DNA of 64,000 nucleotides from Acinetobacter sp. SAAs474 (lineage in GTDB: Bacteria; Pseudomonadota; Gammaproteobacteria; Pseudomonadales; Moraxellaceae): contig NZ_CP127913.1 in NCBI RefSeq assembly GCF_032823475.1, positions 62,001 through 126,000 on the forward strand, given 5' to 3'. The translations under genes were made by a program, and so were the position numbers. Position 1 is the first letter of the stretch, and every line of letters starts with the position of its first letter. Shown one piece after another: positions 1 to 9,426 of this stretch. The notes under the pieces were generated by a model. The model worked only from the letters and a program-made list of their open reading frames with translations, was not told the DNA's origin and searched no databases.

Positions 1-185
1 AATCTTTGAAAGGTGTCATTGATTCTTGTGAAGGCTTCTTTATAGATAAAAATTTATTTGGCTTATCAATTCCAACAAATATTCTTGATTTTGTTGGTGA
101 GGATAATATTTGGGCTGCCCTTAAAAATTTTGATGTATATGCCCTCTGGGCAGGAAACTGGCATTACAAAAAGCCCTCCATTTAA
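1..185 (+). CDS. 3' end of an unrecognised gene
   Basis: An open frame enters from the window edge (codons in phase with position 3) and stops at TAA 183-185. About 60 residues are visible, ending in NWHYKKPSI; I recognise no domain. The stop codon lies inside a XerC/XerD-like site (180-207), so the recombination site itself closes the frame. The gene at 47138-47521 ends the same way. It is probably the last gene of a neighbouring pdif module, but its start and function cannot be seen. Confidence 0.5.
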   Translation, partial: SLKGVIDSCEGFFIDKNLFGLSIPTNILDFVGEDNIWAALKNFDVYALWAGNWHYKKPSI

Positions 186-207
186 CATAATGGTGCTTAT
201 ACGAAAT
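180..207 (-). other. pdif-like XerD/XerC site
   Basis: Reads ATTTAACATAA, six-base spacer, TTATACGAAAT: a XerD-type arm followed by a XerC-type arm. It is inverted relative to the site at 903-930, and the pair encloses a toxin-antitoxin operon. That is the usual arrangement of pdif modules on Acinetobacter plasmids. Confidence 0.85.
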
Positions 208-250
208 TCAGTGTCTCAGGCCAAAAAAACAAAGTTAATACCTTGCATAA

Positions 251-270
251 ATGTATCTTTTGGGATACAT
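251..270. promoter_or_regulatory. Probable TA operator
   Basis: ATGTATCTTTTGGGATACAT has perfect 7-base arms with a 6-base centre. It ends 7 bases before the likely toxin start at 278, a usual place for an autoregulatory operator bound by the antitoxin. An in-frame ATG at 251 lies inside this palindrome and is therefore an unlikely start. Confidence 0.6.
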
Positions 271-277
271 TTTACTT

Positions 278-580
278 ATGTACTCAATATATACCACAGA
301 AGTCTTTGATGATTGGTTTACCAAGTTAAAAGACCAACAGGCAAAAAGATGCATACAAGTCCGAATTGATCGGGTTGAAGATGGGAACTTTGGAGATACT
401 GAACCTGTGGGTGAGGGTGTATCTGAATTACGTTTCTTCTTTGGACCTGGCTATAGGATTTATTACTGCAAACAAGGGCAAAGGGTTGTTATTCTTTTAG
501 CAGGCGGAGATAAGTCTACGCAAAGTAAAGATATAAAACTTGCCCTGCAATTGGCACAAGATTTAGATGAGGAGCTATAA
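278..580 (+). CDS. RelE/ParE-superfamily killer protein (HigB-like)
   Basis: 100-residue protein resembling the small addiction-module killer family of the RelE/ParE superfamily, members of which usually act as ribosome-dependent mRNA endonucleases. The core shows ELRFFFGPGYRIYYC and VVILLAGGDKSTQ, typical of the family strands, and a C-terminal helix ending LAQDLDEEL. I take the start at 278 because the upstream ATG lies in the operator palindrome. Its stop directly abuts the antitoxin ATG, so the two are translated together, toxin first, as in higBA-type systems. The pair sits between inverted pdif sites, which suggests a mobile stabilisation module. Confidence 0.85.
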   Translation: MYSIYTTEVFDDWFTKLKDQQAKRCIQVRIDRVEDGNFGDTEPVGEGVSELRFFFGPGYRIYYCKQGQRVVILLAGGDKSTQSKDIKLALQLAQDLDEEL

Positions 581-862
581 ATGGCTATTAAACTTCGCAA
601 ATGGGACAGTGCTGAGCATCTAAAAACAGAAGAAGATATGCAGGCTTACTTAGAAGCATGTATCGAAGAATCTAATGGTGATGCCGCATTCATTGCTAAA
701 GCTTTAGGTAACATTGCTAAAGCTAAAGGAATGGCTCAATTATCACGAGATACAGGTCTAGGCCGAGAAAGTCTTTACAAAGCACTTTCTGGTGATGTTA
801 ATCCTAGTTTTGATACTGTGATTAAAGTTGTCAAAGCACTGAATTTACGCTTAGCAATTTAA
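581..862 (+). CDS. HigA-like addiction-module antidote
   Basis: 93-residue helix-turn-helix protein matching the putative addiction-module antidote family that pairs with the killer encoded just upstream. The HTH region contains MAQLSRDTGLGRESLYKAL, and the C-terminus VIKVVKALNLRLAI is typical of the family. It should neutralise the toxin and repress the operon through the palindrome at 251-270. It starts immediately after the toxin stop. A decayed relative of this family lies at 40565-40663. Confidence 0.88.
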   Translation: MAIKLRKWDSAEHLKTEEDMQAYLEACIEESNGDAAFIAKALGNIAKAKGMAQLSRDTGLGRESLYKALSGDVNPSFDTVIKVVKALNLRLAI

Positions 863-872
863 AAAAATTACT

Positions 873-902
873 AAAAAATGGAGCTTTAGGCTCCATTTTT
901 TA
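873..902 (+). terminator. Rho-independent terminator of the TA operon
   Basis: Hairpin with stem TGGAGC/GGCTCCA inside A-rich and T-rich flanks, just after the antitoxin. It directly abuts the pdif site at 903. Very similar hairpins abut pdif sites at 48881-48908 and 50655-50682. Confidence 0.8.
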
Positions 903-930
903 ATTTCGTATAAGGTGTATTATGTGAATT
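903..930 (+). other. pdif-like XerC/XerD site
   Basis: ATTTCGTATAA, spacer GGTGTA, TTATGTGAATT. Inverted relative to 180-207, closing the toxin-antitoxin module. Confidence 0.85.
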
Positions 931-939
931 TTAGGAAAA

Positions 940-1545
940 TTAAGAAATGGCTTCTAAAAATTGATTGATATAAACACTAACTTTTTTAGCATATTCTTCA
1001 GCCAAATTATGCTTACCATTACTAATAATTTTTAAGGTAGAACCTTTTAATTTAGTATTTAGATATGTTCCTACCGCTACTGGGCTAATAGGATCAGCAT
1101 CTCCCCAAATTAGCAAAGTCGGAATATTAATTTTTTCTAAATACTCATCGTAATTTACATTTGTTGTCATAAACCATTCAGGATATCTTGGATACTGTTC
1201 TTGGTATTCAGTTCTCCAGTCTTGAACATTGAAGGGAGTTAAATCAACTCCTCCTGATGTTGCTATTAAAACAAGACCTTTGATTAGACTAGCGTCGGTA
1301 AATGCCTTATTAACAGCAAAAATGCCCCCCATTGATTGGGCAATTAGAATAGATTCTGAATTAATTTTTCCTGTAACGTATTTTTCTAAATCACTAAAAT
1401 TCTTTAAGCTATTATCCTCCTCAATATTTCCGAAACCAGGATAGCCAATAATTTGCTTTTCATACTTTTCTGGTAAAAACTCAATCAAAGGTTTCCAAAA
1501 ATCAAGGTTTCCAGATGCACCAGGTAAAAATACTATTTTTTCCAT
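940..1545 (-). CDS. Alpha/beta-hydrolase
   Basis: 201 residues, short for the fold but apparently complete. FLPGASG near the N-terminus forms the oxyanion loop, AQSMGG is the nucleophile elbow, LLIWGDADPISP supplies the acidic residue and NGKHNLAEE the catalytic histidine. This order is that of alpha/beta-hydrolase esterases of the RsbQ/bioH-like type; the substrate cannot be told. It ends 10 bases from a pdif site and is followed upstream by IS debris, so it may be cargo of a pdif module whose far border was lost. Confidence 0.85.
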   Translation of the reverse strand: MEKIVFLPGASGNLDFWKPLIEFLPEKYEKQIIGYPGFGNIEEDNSLKNFSDLEKYVTGKINSESILIAQSMGGIFAVNKAFTDASLIKGLVLIATSGGVDLTPFNVQDWRTEYQEQYPRYPEWFMTTNVNYDEYLEKINIPTLLIWGDADPISPVAVGTYLNTKLKGSTLKIISNGKHNLAEEYAKKVSVYINQFLEAIS

Positions 1546-1607
1546 CTTTTCATAGTCTTAAAAATTTTAATCGCTAAAACACTATCTTGTATAGCTTTAT
1601 TAGTCTA

Positions 1608-1643
1608 GGGCGTGTCCTCATTTGAAGAATAATATTTAAACGC
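1608..1643 (+). repeat. Remnant end of an IS5-family element
   Basis: GGGCGTGTCCTCATTTGAAG and the following 16 bases are identical to the left end of the IS5-family element at 13134. Only this end remains; an IS3-family element abuts it at 1644. Confidence 0.75.
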
Positions 1644-1670
1644 TGTATTAGCCCCTATAAAAACGGACAT

Positions 1671-2442
1671 TTAACTTGCTAATTTTAGCGAACGAAATTC
1701 CCGAGGGGATTTCATTTTTAACCCACTATGTGGATGATTGCAATTATAGTCTTCAATCCAGATAGATAAATATCTCATGACAGTTTCTGCATCTGGTACA
1801 TCACTTAAATACATATAGTCCCGCTTAAAGGTTTTCACAAACGCCTCAGCCATACCATTACTTTGTGGGCTGCGAATTGGTGTTGTGCAGACATGGAAAC
1901 CTAATGACTGTGCAAACATACGTGTGGATTGTGCAATGTAACAACTACCGTTATCTGTCAGCCATTCAACCCTTTGTGGTAGATGAAATACTGTACCAAA
2001 CCGTACTGATGCCTGCTGTTGTTGCTGCATAACTCATAATTTCTCGATCACAGCAGTCTAAACTGAAGACAACCCTTACTTTTTCACCATTCCAACATTT
2101 GATTTCAAAGCCATCCGAACTCCATCTTTTATTTGACTCAGAAACAATGACTTTGCCCTCATGTGTACGATCATTCTGAAGTCGTTTAGGTCGAGTGAGC
2201 AGTAAATCATTCTGTTTCATGATGCGGTAAATACGCTTATGATTCACTTGTTTTAATGACATCGTATTTGCCTTTAAGTGACGGTTAAGATGTGCGGTAA
2301 CACGTCTATAGCCATTACTGGGGCGTTGGTCACAGATGTCACGAATCATAGGCAATAGAATACGATCCTCCATTTTGTTATATCTCGAACGAGAGGTCGG
2401 ATTTGGCTGCTTTAAGCGACGATAAAGGTTCGATCTCGCCAC
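1671..2442 (-). pseudogene. IS2-like orfB transposase, frameshifted
   Basis: DDE integrase-type transposase (HTH then rve core) in two overlapping frames, 1966-2442 and 1671-2030. Compared with the copy at 27162, 41 bases after GGCATCAGTA are missing, which breaks the frame. The second fragment carries RVEWLTDNGS and ends in the usual HSGLKMKSPREF. The same 41-base deletion is in the fragment at 48966-49449. It is inactive without frame repair. Confidence 0.85.
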
Positions 2443-2456
2443 ACCAAGTGTCAGCG

Positions 2457-2843
2457 CTATTTGTTGTATTGGGTATCGTCTGGTGGTAATAAGGGCATAT
2501 GCGATATGTACTTTTTTGTCTGAGCAATCTCTAAAGCATCTTTGAGAATTTCTGCTTCGACGGTCTTTCGACCAAGCATTTGTTCAAGCTGTTTTACTTT
2601 TTTTAATAGTGCATTGTAGTCTGAAACACTGACGACTTGATCATTGGCTTCCACGGCAATTACTCCACCATCTTGCATAAGTTTCTTCCATTTAAACAGT
2701 AAACTTGGGGCAATACCATACTGTCTAGCAACAGAAGAAACGGATGATCCAGGTTGCATGGTCATAGCAACAAACTGTGCTTTTTGTTGACCTGTATAAC
2801 GTCTACGACGTTGAGCCGATGTAATAACTTCAATACGTTCCAT
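2457..2843 (-). CDS. IS2-like orfA
   Basis: 128-residue HTH transposase subunit with RRRRYTGQQKAQFV, the HTH SVSSVARQYGIAPSLLFKW and a leucine-zipper-like segment VKQLEQMLGRKTVEAEIL, as in IS2-group OrfA. It is nearly identical to 26761-27147. It overlaps no other gene and is complete. Confidence 0.88.
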   Translation of the reverse strand: MERIEVITSAQRRRRYTGQQKAQFVAMTMQPGSSVSSVARQYGIAPSLLFKWKKLMQDGGVIAVEANDQVVSVSDYNALLKKVKQLEQMLGRKTVEAEILKDALEIAQTKKYISHMPLLPPDDTQYNK

Positions 2844-2916
2844 AAGACACTCCTTAACTCTAGTTCTATGCCTAGATCTTAATTTTGAGTGTCCGTTTTA
2901 ATTGGGGGTTAATACA

Positions 2917-3348
2917 GACATTCAGCAATCCAGCCATCATCGTAGTTGGGTATGTGTTTTTGTGCTCTTTCATATAAGCGTATCTCACTGACTTTCTTTG
3001 GCAAAGTACGCTGCCGCTTTTTTTAGAAACTCTCTCCATTTCGGCAGTTTTGAGTTGTTGTTTAAGTTTCTTATTTTCTTCGAGTAAAGCAACGAGATCG
3101 GGCTAATATTGTTGTGTACCAGCCAATGTGCCTGCTTTTGCTTTCTTGTACCAATTTGATAAAGTTTGCATGGAAATACCGAGTTGCCGTGCTGTTTCGG
3201 AAACATTACCTTTGTTTTCTTCAATGGCTTTTATTGCTTCAGCTTTAAATTCTGCCGTATAAGTCTTTTGTTTTTTGCTCATGGTAAACTCCTAATGAGT
3301 ATCTATAGTTTACTAAGTTAAAGTCTCCGTTTTTATCAGCACACATCA
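2917..3348 (-). mobile_element. Truncated IS3-family element
   Basis: Inverted copy of the left part of the element at 18953-20200, with the same terminal repeat TGATGTGTGCTGATAAAAAC (here ending at 3348) and the same premature TAG and frameshift in orfA. The rest was lost where the IS2-like element now sits. The two copies point their orfA ends at each other across 3349-18952. Confidence 0.85.
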
Positions 3349-3387
3349 GTTTGAATAAAAATTATCTTTAATAAAAGGTTGGTAATT

Positions 3388-4667
3388 ATGATGTTTTTGA
3401 AAAGTTTGCCAAATAGATATTCTTACTTTTTAAAAAAAGAGACAAATCTTTATGATTGGTTTATTAGTTCAATTATATATAAAAATTCTAAGGAAGTTGC
3501 TTTAAAGCAAATAGAAAATGCATTGGGAATTTTAATAAGTGAGAATGATAGTTTGAGAATTAGATTTAGTTTTGAAAATGGAGAATTAAATGAATTTATA
3601 GAAGAAAGCTTTATTGTTAATAATTATTTTGATGTTAATTATATTGATGGGATTGAAATAAAGGATGTGAAAGAAAATTTTGAGAAAAGAGTTGAGGCTT
3701 ATAAAAGAGAAATGCAAGAATATTCTGAGTTATTTAAATTATTTGTTTTAATTGATGGGAGAGGTGGAATGTATTTGTACTTTTTAATTCATCATTTAAC
3801 ATGTGATTTACGATCTTACATAATTATTAAAAATAGATTTTTTGAATTAATAGATAGCCAGACTATTGTAGATAAAGTGCTATATAATAAATACGTGGAG
3901 AATATTTTTAATTACTGGGGAAAGGAAAAAATTTTAAAGATAATATTTATGATTTTTGGATAAAATATTATTCAGAAAAATTTGATAGTTTAGGTGTTTT
4001 TGATAAAGGTTGCTTATTAGAGAAATATTCAGAAAATATTGAAATAAAAATTTCTGGAGATTTAAATGATTCTATTAATAGGCTAAATAGTAGAGATTTA
4101 CCAATACTAATTTTACTTTCATATTCTAACGCGCTGAATATATGGTCAAATGGTCGTTGTATAAAAAAACAAATTTGCCTTGTACATCATGGGCGAGAAT
4201 ATTTTGATAATGAAATATCAGGTGCAAATCTTGTTGGTTGGTTAAGTCAAATATTTCCATTTTCATTAAATAATAATTTACCTGTTAACACACTAATAAA
4301 GAATATTAGGGAGCAGTTGTATTTTATGTATGCATATAGTTCTAGTTATGGTTTTATGAAATATGTTAATAAAAACCCTCTATTGGTTAATATTCCTGAA
4401 CCTGAAATTTCAATAAATATAGTATTGGATAACAGTAGAAATGGTGATTTTTTTAATTTTAAATCTACAGGTTTTAATGTTTTTAATAAAATGAATCCTA
4501 ACTCTAAGAGAGCATTCATATTGAGTAGTGGTTTTTACAGAAATAAAGGCGATTTTTATTTTTCAATTGACTACTCTAATAAGATTTATGATAAAGAAAG
4601 TATTATGCTACTAATTAGTGCCTTTGAAAAAGAATTTTCCAACTTATTATGTAAGTATTATGTATAA
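3388..4667 (+). pseudogene. NRPS condensation-domain protein, one frameshift
   Basis: Stand-alone condensation-superfamily protein, which would join a carrier-bound acyl or aminoacyl group to an acceptor. The first frame (to 3963) starts at ATG 3388 after AAAAGG and carries HHLTCDLRS, the HHxxxD active-site motif, at about residue 135. From about 3912 the homology continues in the other frame as NFKDNIYDFWIKYYSEKFD, then HHGREYFDNEISG and VGWLSQIFPFSL, typical of the C-terminal half of these domains. The switch lies near GGGGAAAGGAAAAAA, so a one-base slip in a homopolymer, a sequencing error or programmed slippage are all possible. The joined length of about 425 residues suits one domain. 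Its stop overlaps the start of the adenylation gene. Confidence 0.75.
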
Positions 4668-6111
4668 ATTTATAGAAAAACTTTTTTCAGAAAGAAATTT
4701 TAACAATACAGCCGTATTTTTTAAGGGGAGGAAATATAAATATGAAGAACTATACAATGATGTTGTTAAACTTTCTTCGCAAATTTCTATGGAAGTAGGA
4801 GGTAATAAAAGACATCGAATTGGTTTTATGCTTGATAAAAGTTATGATTCTTTGTGTGTAATGTTGGCTATAATGCATAGTGGAAATATATATGTTCCAT
4901 TAAATAAAAAATCCCCATTATCTAAATTAAAATTGATTCTAAAAAGATATGATATTTTAAATGTAATAACAAATGAGGATTTTGATTTTTTTGATTGTAA
5001 TTTTATTAATATTGATGATTTAAAACGAATAGTGGTTCCATCATCAAGTTTTGAAAAGCAAATTAATAATAGTAAAGAAAATTATGCATATATAATTTTC
5101 ACCTCTGGAAGTACAGGTTTCCCTAAAGCTGTTGGTATTACGTATGAAAATCTTGAGTCTTTTATCGAATCTATGAATGAGGTTGTTAATATTGCAAATT
5201 TTGATAAAGTCAGTTTCTTTGCTGATTATTTTTTTGATTTTTCTATTGCAGAAATATTTCTTACTCTAAGTAATGATTCCTGCCTAGTAATACCTGAGGA
5301 ATTAGAAAAAAGAAATCCTCTAAAATTTGTTAATGATAATCATATATCAGTATGGATGTCCGTTCCTAGTTATGCAAATTATTGTATAGAATTTTTAAAA
5401 TTAAAAAAATATAATTTAAATTCAATTCGTATGACTATTTTTTGCGGTGAAGGATTATCTGTTAAACTAGCTGACTCTTGGAAAGTTGCAGCACCAAATA
5501 CTGAAATTTTCAATGCTTATGGTCCTACGGAAGCAACAGTTTTTTCTACAATATATAAATACGACTATTCAAAAAAATATGATAGTTATTTAGTACCTAT
5601 TGGATCAAATTTAAAGCATATAAAATCAAAAATTGTATCGGTCGATAGTAATGGATTTGGTGAGCTTCTTCTTTCAGGTGGACAAGTTTTTGAAGGTTAT
5701 CTGTTAGAGAATAAAATAAAAAATTGGTATAAAACTGGAGATATTGTTTATTTAGATGATTATGGTATTTATAATTTTTTTTGTAGAATTGATTTTCAAA
5801 TTAAAAGAAATGGTTATAGAATAGATATAAATGAGATTAAAAATATCCTTTTAAATTATATTCCACATGTTGAGGTTGAAATAGTGGATATAAAAATAAA
5901 TAACTTAATTAAAGTGATTTTTATTCTAGAGAAGGAGGAATATATTGCTGATCTTGAAAGTACTATAAGTAATCATCTTGAGATTTACATGAGACCAGAT
6001 GAAATAGTTGTATTAGATGAAATCCCCTTAAATCATAATGGAAAGATTGATTATAAAGAAGTTAGGGTTGTGGTTAGTAAAATTATTAATAATACAGGAG
6101 AGTCTAAATAA
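4660..6111 (+). CDS. Stand-alone NRPS adenylation domain
   Basis: 483 residues. It should activate an amino or other carboxylic acid as an acyl-adenylate and load the small carrier protein at 6979. Visible core motifs: A3 IIFTSGSTGFPK (about residues 145-156), FDFSIAEIF, A5 NAYGPTEAT (about 285), A7 YKTGDIV (about 357), A8 RIDFQIKRNGYRID, and A10 NHNGKIDYKEV with the catalytic lysine (about 463). The aspartate of FDFS suggests an alpha-amino acid; I cannot name it. The start at 4660 gives an ATGTATAA overlap with the condensation gene, favouring coupling over the upstream GTG at 4618. There is no fused carrier domain. Gene order C, A, NTase, PCP forms one tightly overlapping operon. Confidence 0.88.
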   Translation: MYKFIEKLFSERNFNNTAVFFKGRKYKYEELYNDVVKLSSQISMEVGGNKRHRIGFMLDKSYDSLCVMLAIMHSGNIYVPLNKKSPLSKLKLILKRYDILNVITNEDFDFFDCNFINIDDLKRIVVPSSSFEKQINNSKENYAYIIFTSGSTGFPKAVGITYENLESFIESMNEVVNIANFDKVSFFADYFFDFSIAEIFLTLSNDSCLVIPEELEKRNPLKFVNDNHISVWMSVPSYANYCIEFLKLKKYNLNSIRMTIFCGEGLSVKLADSWKVAAPNTEIFNAYGPTEATVFSTIYKYDYSKKYDSYLVPIGSNLKHIKSKIVSVDSNGFGELLLSGGQVFEGYLLENKIKNWYKTGDIVYLDDYGIYNFFCRIDFQIKRNGYRIDINEIKNILLNYIPHVEVEIVDIKINNLIKVIFILEKEEYIADLESTISNHLEIYMRPDEIVVLDEIPLNHNGKIDYKEVRVVVSKIINNTGESK

Positions 6112-6989
6112 TGTCGTTGTATCAATCTAAAAATATAGATGAATTTGATCGCATCTTTACATCTTTACATCATAGTAGTATTAAAAATCTTCTATACTCC
6201 TATGTTCATGATGAAAGTAAAGCATTATTTTTACTTGTTGGTTCGATTCCAGAAGGGAATGCTAGTGAAGTTTCAGATATTGATATTATATGCGTAACCA
6301 ATTATGATAATATAATATTTGATAATAAAGATAATGCTGTCTTTAATGGTTTTTATTCCTTTGATAATGATCCTTTAGCTTTTTTTAATAAAATTATATT
6401 TTATAATGATGTGGAGTTTGATATTTTATTTGTTTCGGCAGATAAATTGATGCGTATATTGGGTCGATTGGATAATAGTAAGTGTAATTTTACAGTTCAA
6501 GAGCTCCATGTTTTATCCAGAATATTCAACGGTTGGGCATTTTGTGAAACCAATATAAATAAAATACTTAATATTATAAAAGAAAATGGTAAACTAAAAT
6601 TATTTTGTGTACTTCGTAATCTTATTGGTGCACTCAAGCATATGGAAGATGCAATTATACATAAAGATAGAAATCTTAAATTGTCAAAATATCTTACGAA
6701 TTATGCTCTAGTCGAATTTATCCAATGTATATACTCAAGCTTTGATATTTATGACTGTGGGCATAAATGGCTGAGAGGTTTTGATAAATTGGAAATTGAT
6801 ACCGATATTAAAAAAATATTTTACACTTTATATTTTAATGAATCTAAAATTTATGGTGAGAAATATGATGGTTTAGTTAAATATTTTATTAATTTGATAA
6901 TAAATTATTTAAATAAAGATCCTGTCTTTAAGATGGCAATTAAGTCAAATTCACAATTGATTAAATATAGGTATATATATGAATATTAA
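6111..6989 (+). CDS. Nucleotidyltransferase-superfamily protein
   Basis: 292 residues. The N-terminal part has LLVGSIPEGNASEVSDIDII (residues 41-60), the GS...DxD pattern of pol-beta-type nucleotidyltransferases, with a further acidic EFDILF near residue 100 that could complete the metal triad. The rest is helical and unfamiliar. Its ATG overlaps the adenylation stop (TAATG) behind a clear GGAG site, and its end overlaps the carrier-protein start. Such a protein in an NRPS operon could nucleotidylate the product, an intermediate or an inhibited target, or give self-protection; that is inference. The NTase domain at 11698 is a separate, unrelated-looking one. Confidence 0.7.
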   Translation: MSLYQSKNIDEFDRIFTSLHHSSIKNLLYSYVHDESKALFLLVGSIPEGNASEVSDIDIICVTNYDNIIFDNKDNAVFNGFYSFDNDPLAFFNKIIFYNDVEFDILFVSADKLMRILGRLDNSKCNFTVQELHVLSRIFNGWAFCETNINKILNIIKENGKLKLFCVLRNLIGALKHMEDAIIHKDRNLKLSKYLTNYALVEFIQCIYSSFDIYDCGHKWLRGFDKLEIDTDIKKIFYTLYFNESKIYGEKYDGLVKYFINLIINYLNKDPVFKMAIKSNSQLIKYRYIYEY

Positions 6990-7203
6990 AAATGATGTTA
7001 TAACGATTTGGAAGAGTCGAACAAAATACTCTCATGCTGATATGAGTGAGGATTTTTTTGATGTCGGTGGGGATTCTTTAGGTTCTATTTATTTGCTAGT
7101 TGATATTAATAATTTTTTTGGAATAGAACTAGAACCAGATGATTTTTTTACTTCACCAACTTTAGGGAATTTGATCAACTTAATTGAACAAATGCTTAAA
7201 TAA
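6979..7203 (+). CDS. Peptidyl carrier protein
   Basis: 74-residue free-standing carrier protein. DVGGDSLGSI holds the serine (Ser33) that receives phosphopantetheine, and FFTSPTLGNLINLIEQ is the usual helix 3/4 region. Its start overlaps the end of the nucleotidyltransferase gene. It is the likely partner of the adenylation domain (4660), the condensation protein (3388) and perhaps the acyl-CoA-dehydrogenase-like protein at 21231, which would act on a tethered substrate. Confidence 0.9.
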   Translation: MNIKNDVITIWKSRTKYSHADMSEDFFDVGGDSLGSIYLLVDINNFFGIELEPDDFFTSPTLGNLINLIEQMLK

Positions 7204-7280
7204 CTAAGAAGAATTTTAAAGCAAAAGTAAAATTTAGGCCAAAATAGTTAAATTATTTAATAATTACAAAAATATAAATC

Positions 7281-7318
7281 TGTGATGTTAAAATTATTAA
7301 ATACATTAAAACATCACA
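7281..7318. terminator. Hairpin between convergent genes
   Basis: TGTGATGTT (7281-7289) pairs perfectly with AACATCACA (7310-7318). It sits in the 320-base AT-rich gap between the carrier-protein operon and the convergent DXS-like gene. No long T tract follows, so terminator function is only probable. I see no gene in 7204-7523. Confidence 0.4.
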
Positions 7319-8278
7319 AAAACCATATTACATCTTATTCTTAACTTTGTAAACTTAATTTAAAGTTTTTTGTGAATGGGATTTTATCAGAATTATATTG
7401 GAGATACTTGAGTTTTAGATGGTGGATATGATTGATTGATTTTAAATCAATATTGTTTTAATTTAGTAATAAAATTAAAACTATGTAAAATAATTTTATT
7501 TTTGTATGGTTTTAATTTAATTTTTATTTTTCCTCTTTTATTTCTTTTAAAAAATATTTACAGCTATTGTAAATACTTTTTGCATCTAACCCATTTTGTT
7601 GCCACTGCCAAATAAAATCACCGTGAGGAGTTAATTGATTAGTAATATATAAGTGTTTAATTGGGGTTGTTGAATTCCAAATCGCTCCAATATTAGTGCC
7701 TACTGATCCATTATTAGCATGTTCTTCAACTATAATTACAGGTCCTTTTTCTTGTAAAAAAGATAAGAGACTTGGATCAATAGGATGTAGTTTGATAATT
7801 TCAATTACATTACAATTTATTGTATCATTTTTAAGTAATTCAGCAGCTTTTAAACATTCTCCAAGGATCCTTCCATGGCTGAGAATTGTTAGGTCATTGC
7901 CATTTCGATGAGTAAATAGACCTTTTGGCCAATGTAATAAGGTATCTTCTGAGCAATCAATTAGCGGTCCTTTAAAAATACGAATAGCTATTGGGCCAGA
8001 TCTCTCTTTATTTAGAATTCTATCAGCTATATCTAATAAATTATTATTAGAACAAGAATAGATTTCCATCTTAGGGCAAGATCGTAGAATTGCTAAATCA
8101 TTTATTCTATGATGTGTAGGGCCATCTTCGGCACCAACTCCACATCGATCTACTAGTAAAACTACTTTAGCTTGATTAACTCCAATATCATGGAGTAGTG
8201 CATCTGCGGAACGTTGAATAGCCACCGATTTTGTAGACACCTTTTAGTTAGATAAAATGGCTAATTAACGAGGTGCTT

Positions 8279-8557
8279 ATGAGCAGTAAACGATATCCTG
8301 AAGAATTCAAAATTGAAGCAGTAAAACAGGTCACTGAGAAAGGTCATAGTGTGGCCGAGGTTGCTACGCGTTTAGGAACCACCACCCATAGTTTGTATGC
8401 TTGGATTAAACGTTATGATCCACAGCAGCCCAAGACGATAGAGTCTAATGATCCAAGTGCAGAATTAGCAAAGTTAAAAAAAGAGCTGCAACGGGTTACT
8501 GAAGAAAGGGACATATTAAAAAAGGCCGCGGTGTACTTCGCAAGCCAGTCCAAATGA
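8279..8557 (+). CDS. IS3-family orfA
   Basis: HTH transposase subunit of 92 residues: RYPEEFKIEAVKQVTEKGHS, HTH VAEVATRLGTTTHSLYAW and a coiled end ELAKLKKELQRVTEERDIL. ATG 8279 follows AACGAGG, which decides the start over the GTG at 8273. It overlaps orfB by four bases (ATGA). Confidence 0.92.
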   Translation: MSSKRYPEEFKIEAVKQVTEKGHSVAEVATRLGTTTHSLYAWIKRYDPQQPKTIESNDPSAELAKLKKELQRVTEERDILKKAAVYFASQSK

Positions 8558-9426
8558 GGTACGCCTTTATTCAGGACAATCAGCACATATGGCCTGTTCG
8601 TCGTTTATGTTCAACATTAGATGTTCACCACAGTGGTTATTACGCATGGTTAAAGCAACCCACTAGTGAAACTGCAAGGAAACGGCAACAGCTTTCAGAA
8701 CTGATTAAACAATTCTGGCTGGAATCTGGCGGAGTCTATGGCTATCGCAAGATTCACTATGATTTGAAAGATGTTGGCGAAAGTTGCGGGATCAATCGAG
8801 TACATCGACTGATGAAAGCAGATGGTCTTAAATCACAGCGTGGTTATCGTAAACCTAGAGCTCACGCTGGTACTCCAGCGGTCATTGCCGCAAACAGCTT
8901 AAATCGACAGTTTAATCCAACTCAGCCGAACCAATTATGGGTGACGGACATTACCTATATCCGTACACATGAAGGGTGGTTGTATCTTGCAGTTGTGATT
9001 GATCTATTTTCACGTCTTGTTGTTGGTTGGTCTATGAAATCCAGAATCACGACAGATTTGGTTTTAGATGCGTTATTGATGGCTTTGTGGCGAAGAAATC
9101 CAAAGAACAAAGTCCTAATTCATTCTGATCAAGGTAGCCAATATACCAGCCATGAATGGCAGACATTTCTCAAGCATCATAATCTTGAAAGTAGTATGAG
9201 TCGTAGAGGTAATTGCCATGACAATGCTGTTGCAGAAAGCTTCTTCCAGCTATTAAAGCGGGAACGAATTAAAAAGAAAATCTATGTAACTAGAACTGAA
9301 GCAAGATCCGATATCTTTGAATATATAGAGATGTTCTATAATTCAAAACGCAGACATGGTTCCAATGGTCAACGTTCTCCATTAGATTATGAAAAGGCCC
9401 ATCAAAAGATGGTTATGTGTGTCTAG
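8554..9426 (+). CDS. IS3-family orfB (DDE transposase)
   Basis: 290 residues with the HTH_21 region GYRKIHYDL, the rve core WVTDITYIRT (first D), LIHSDQGSQYTS (second D) and NAVAESFFQLLK (E). The catalytic DDE triad is complete. It is expressed with orfA, normally also as a frameshift fusion. Confidence 0.95.
   Translation: MRYAFIQDNQHIWPVRRLCSTLDVHHSGYYAWLKQPTSETARKRQQLSELIKQFWLESGGVYGYRKIHYDLKDVGESCGINRVHRLMKADGLKSQRGYRKPRAHAGTPAVIAANSLNRQFNPTQPNQLWVTDITYIRTHEGWLYLAVVIDLFSRLVVGWSMKSRITTDLVLDALLMALWRRNPKNKVLIHSDQGSQYTSHEWQTFLKHHNLESSMSRRGNCHDNAVAESFFQLLKRERIKKKIYVTRTEARSDIFEYIEMFYNSKRRHGSNGQRSPLDYEKAHQKMVMCV

Larger units (their letters stand above)
1644..2916 (-). mobile_element. IS3-family (IS2-like) element, orfB broken
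   Basis: Both ends read inward TGTATTA(A/G)CCCC followed by AAAACGGACA. The same termini recur at 26688 and 49449, which fixes the boundaries. orfA is intact and orfB is frameshifted. No target duplication is visible: the left flank is an IS5 remnant and the right flank is another IS3 element, so the borders were rearranged after insertion. Confidence 0.85.

Noticed and set aside
2985..3224. 79-residue frame, identical at 19077-19316
   Set aside because: Shifted frame of a damaged IS3 orfA; only its last residues (FLKKAAAYFAKESQ) are the true OrfA end.
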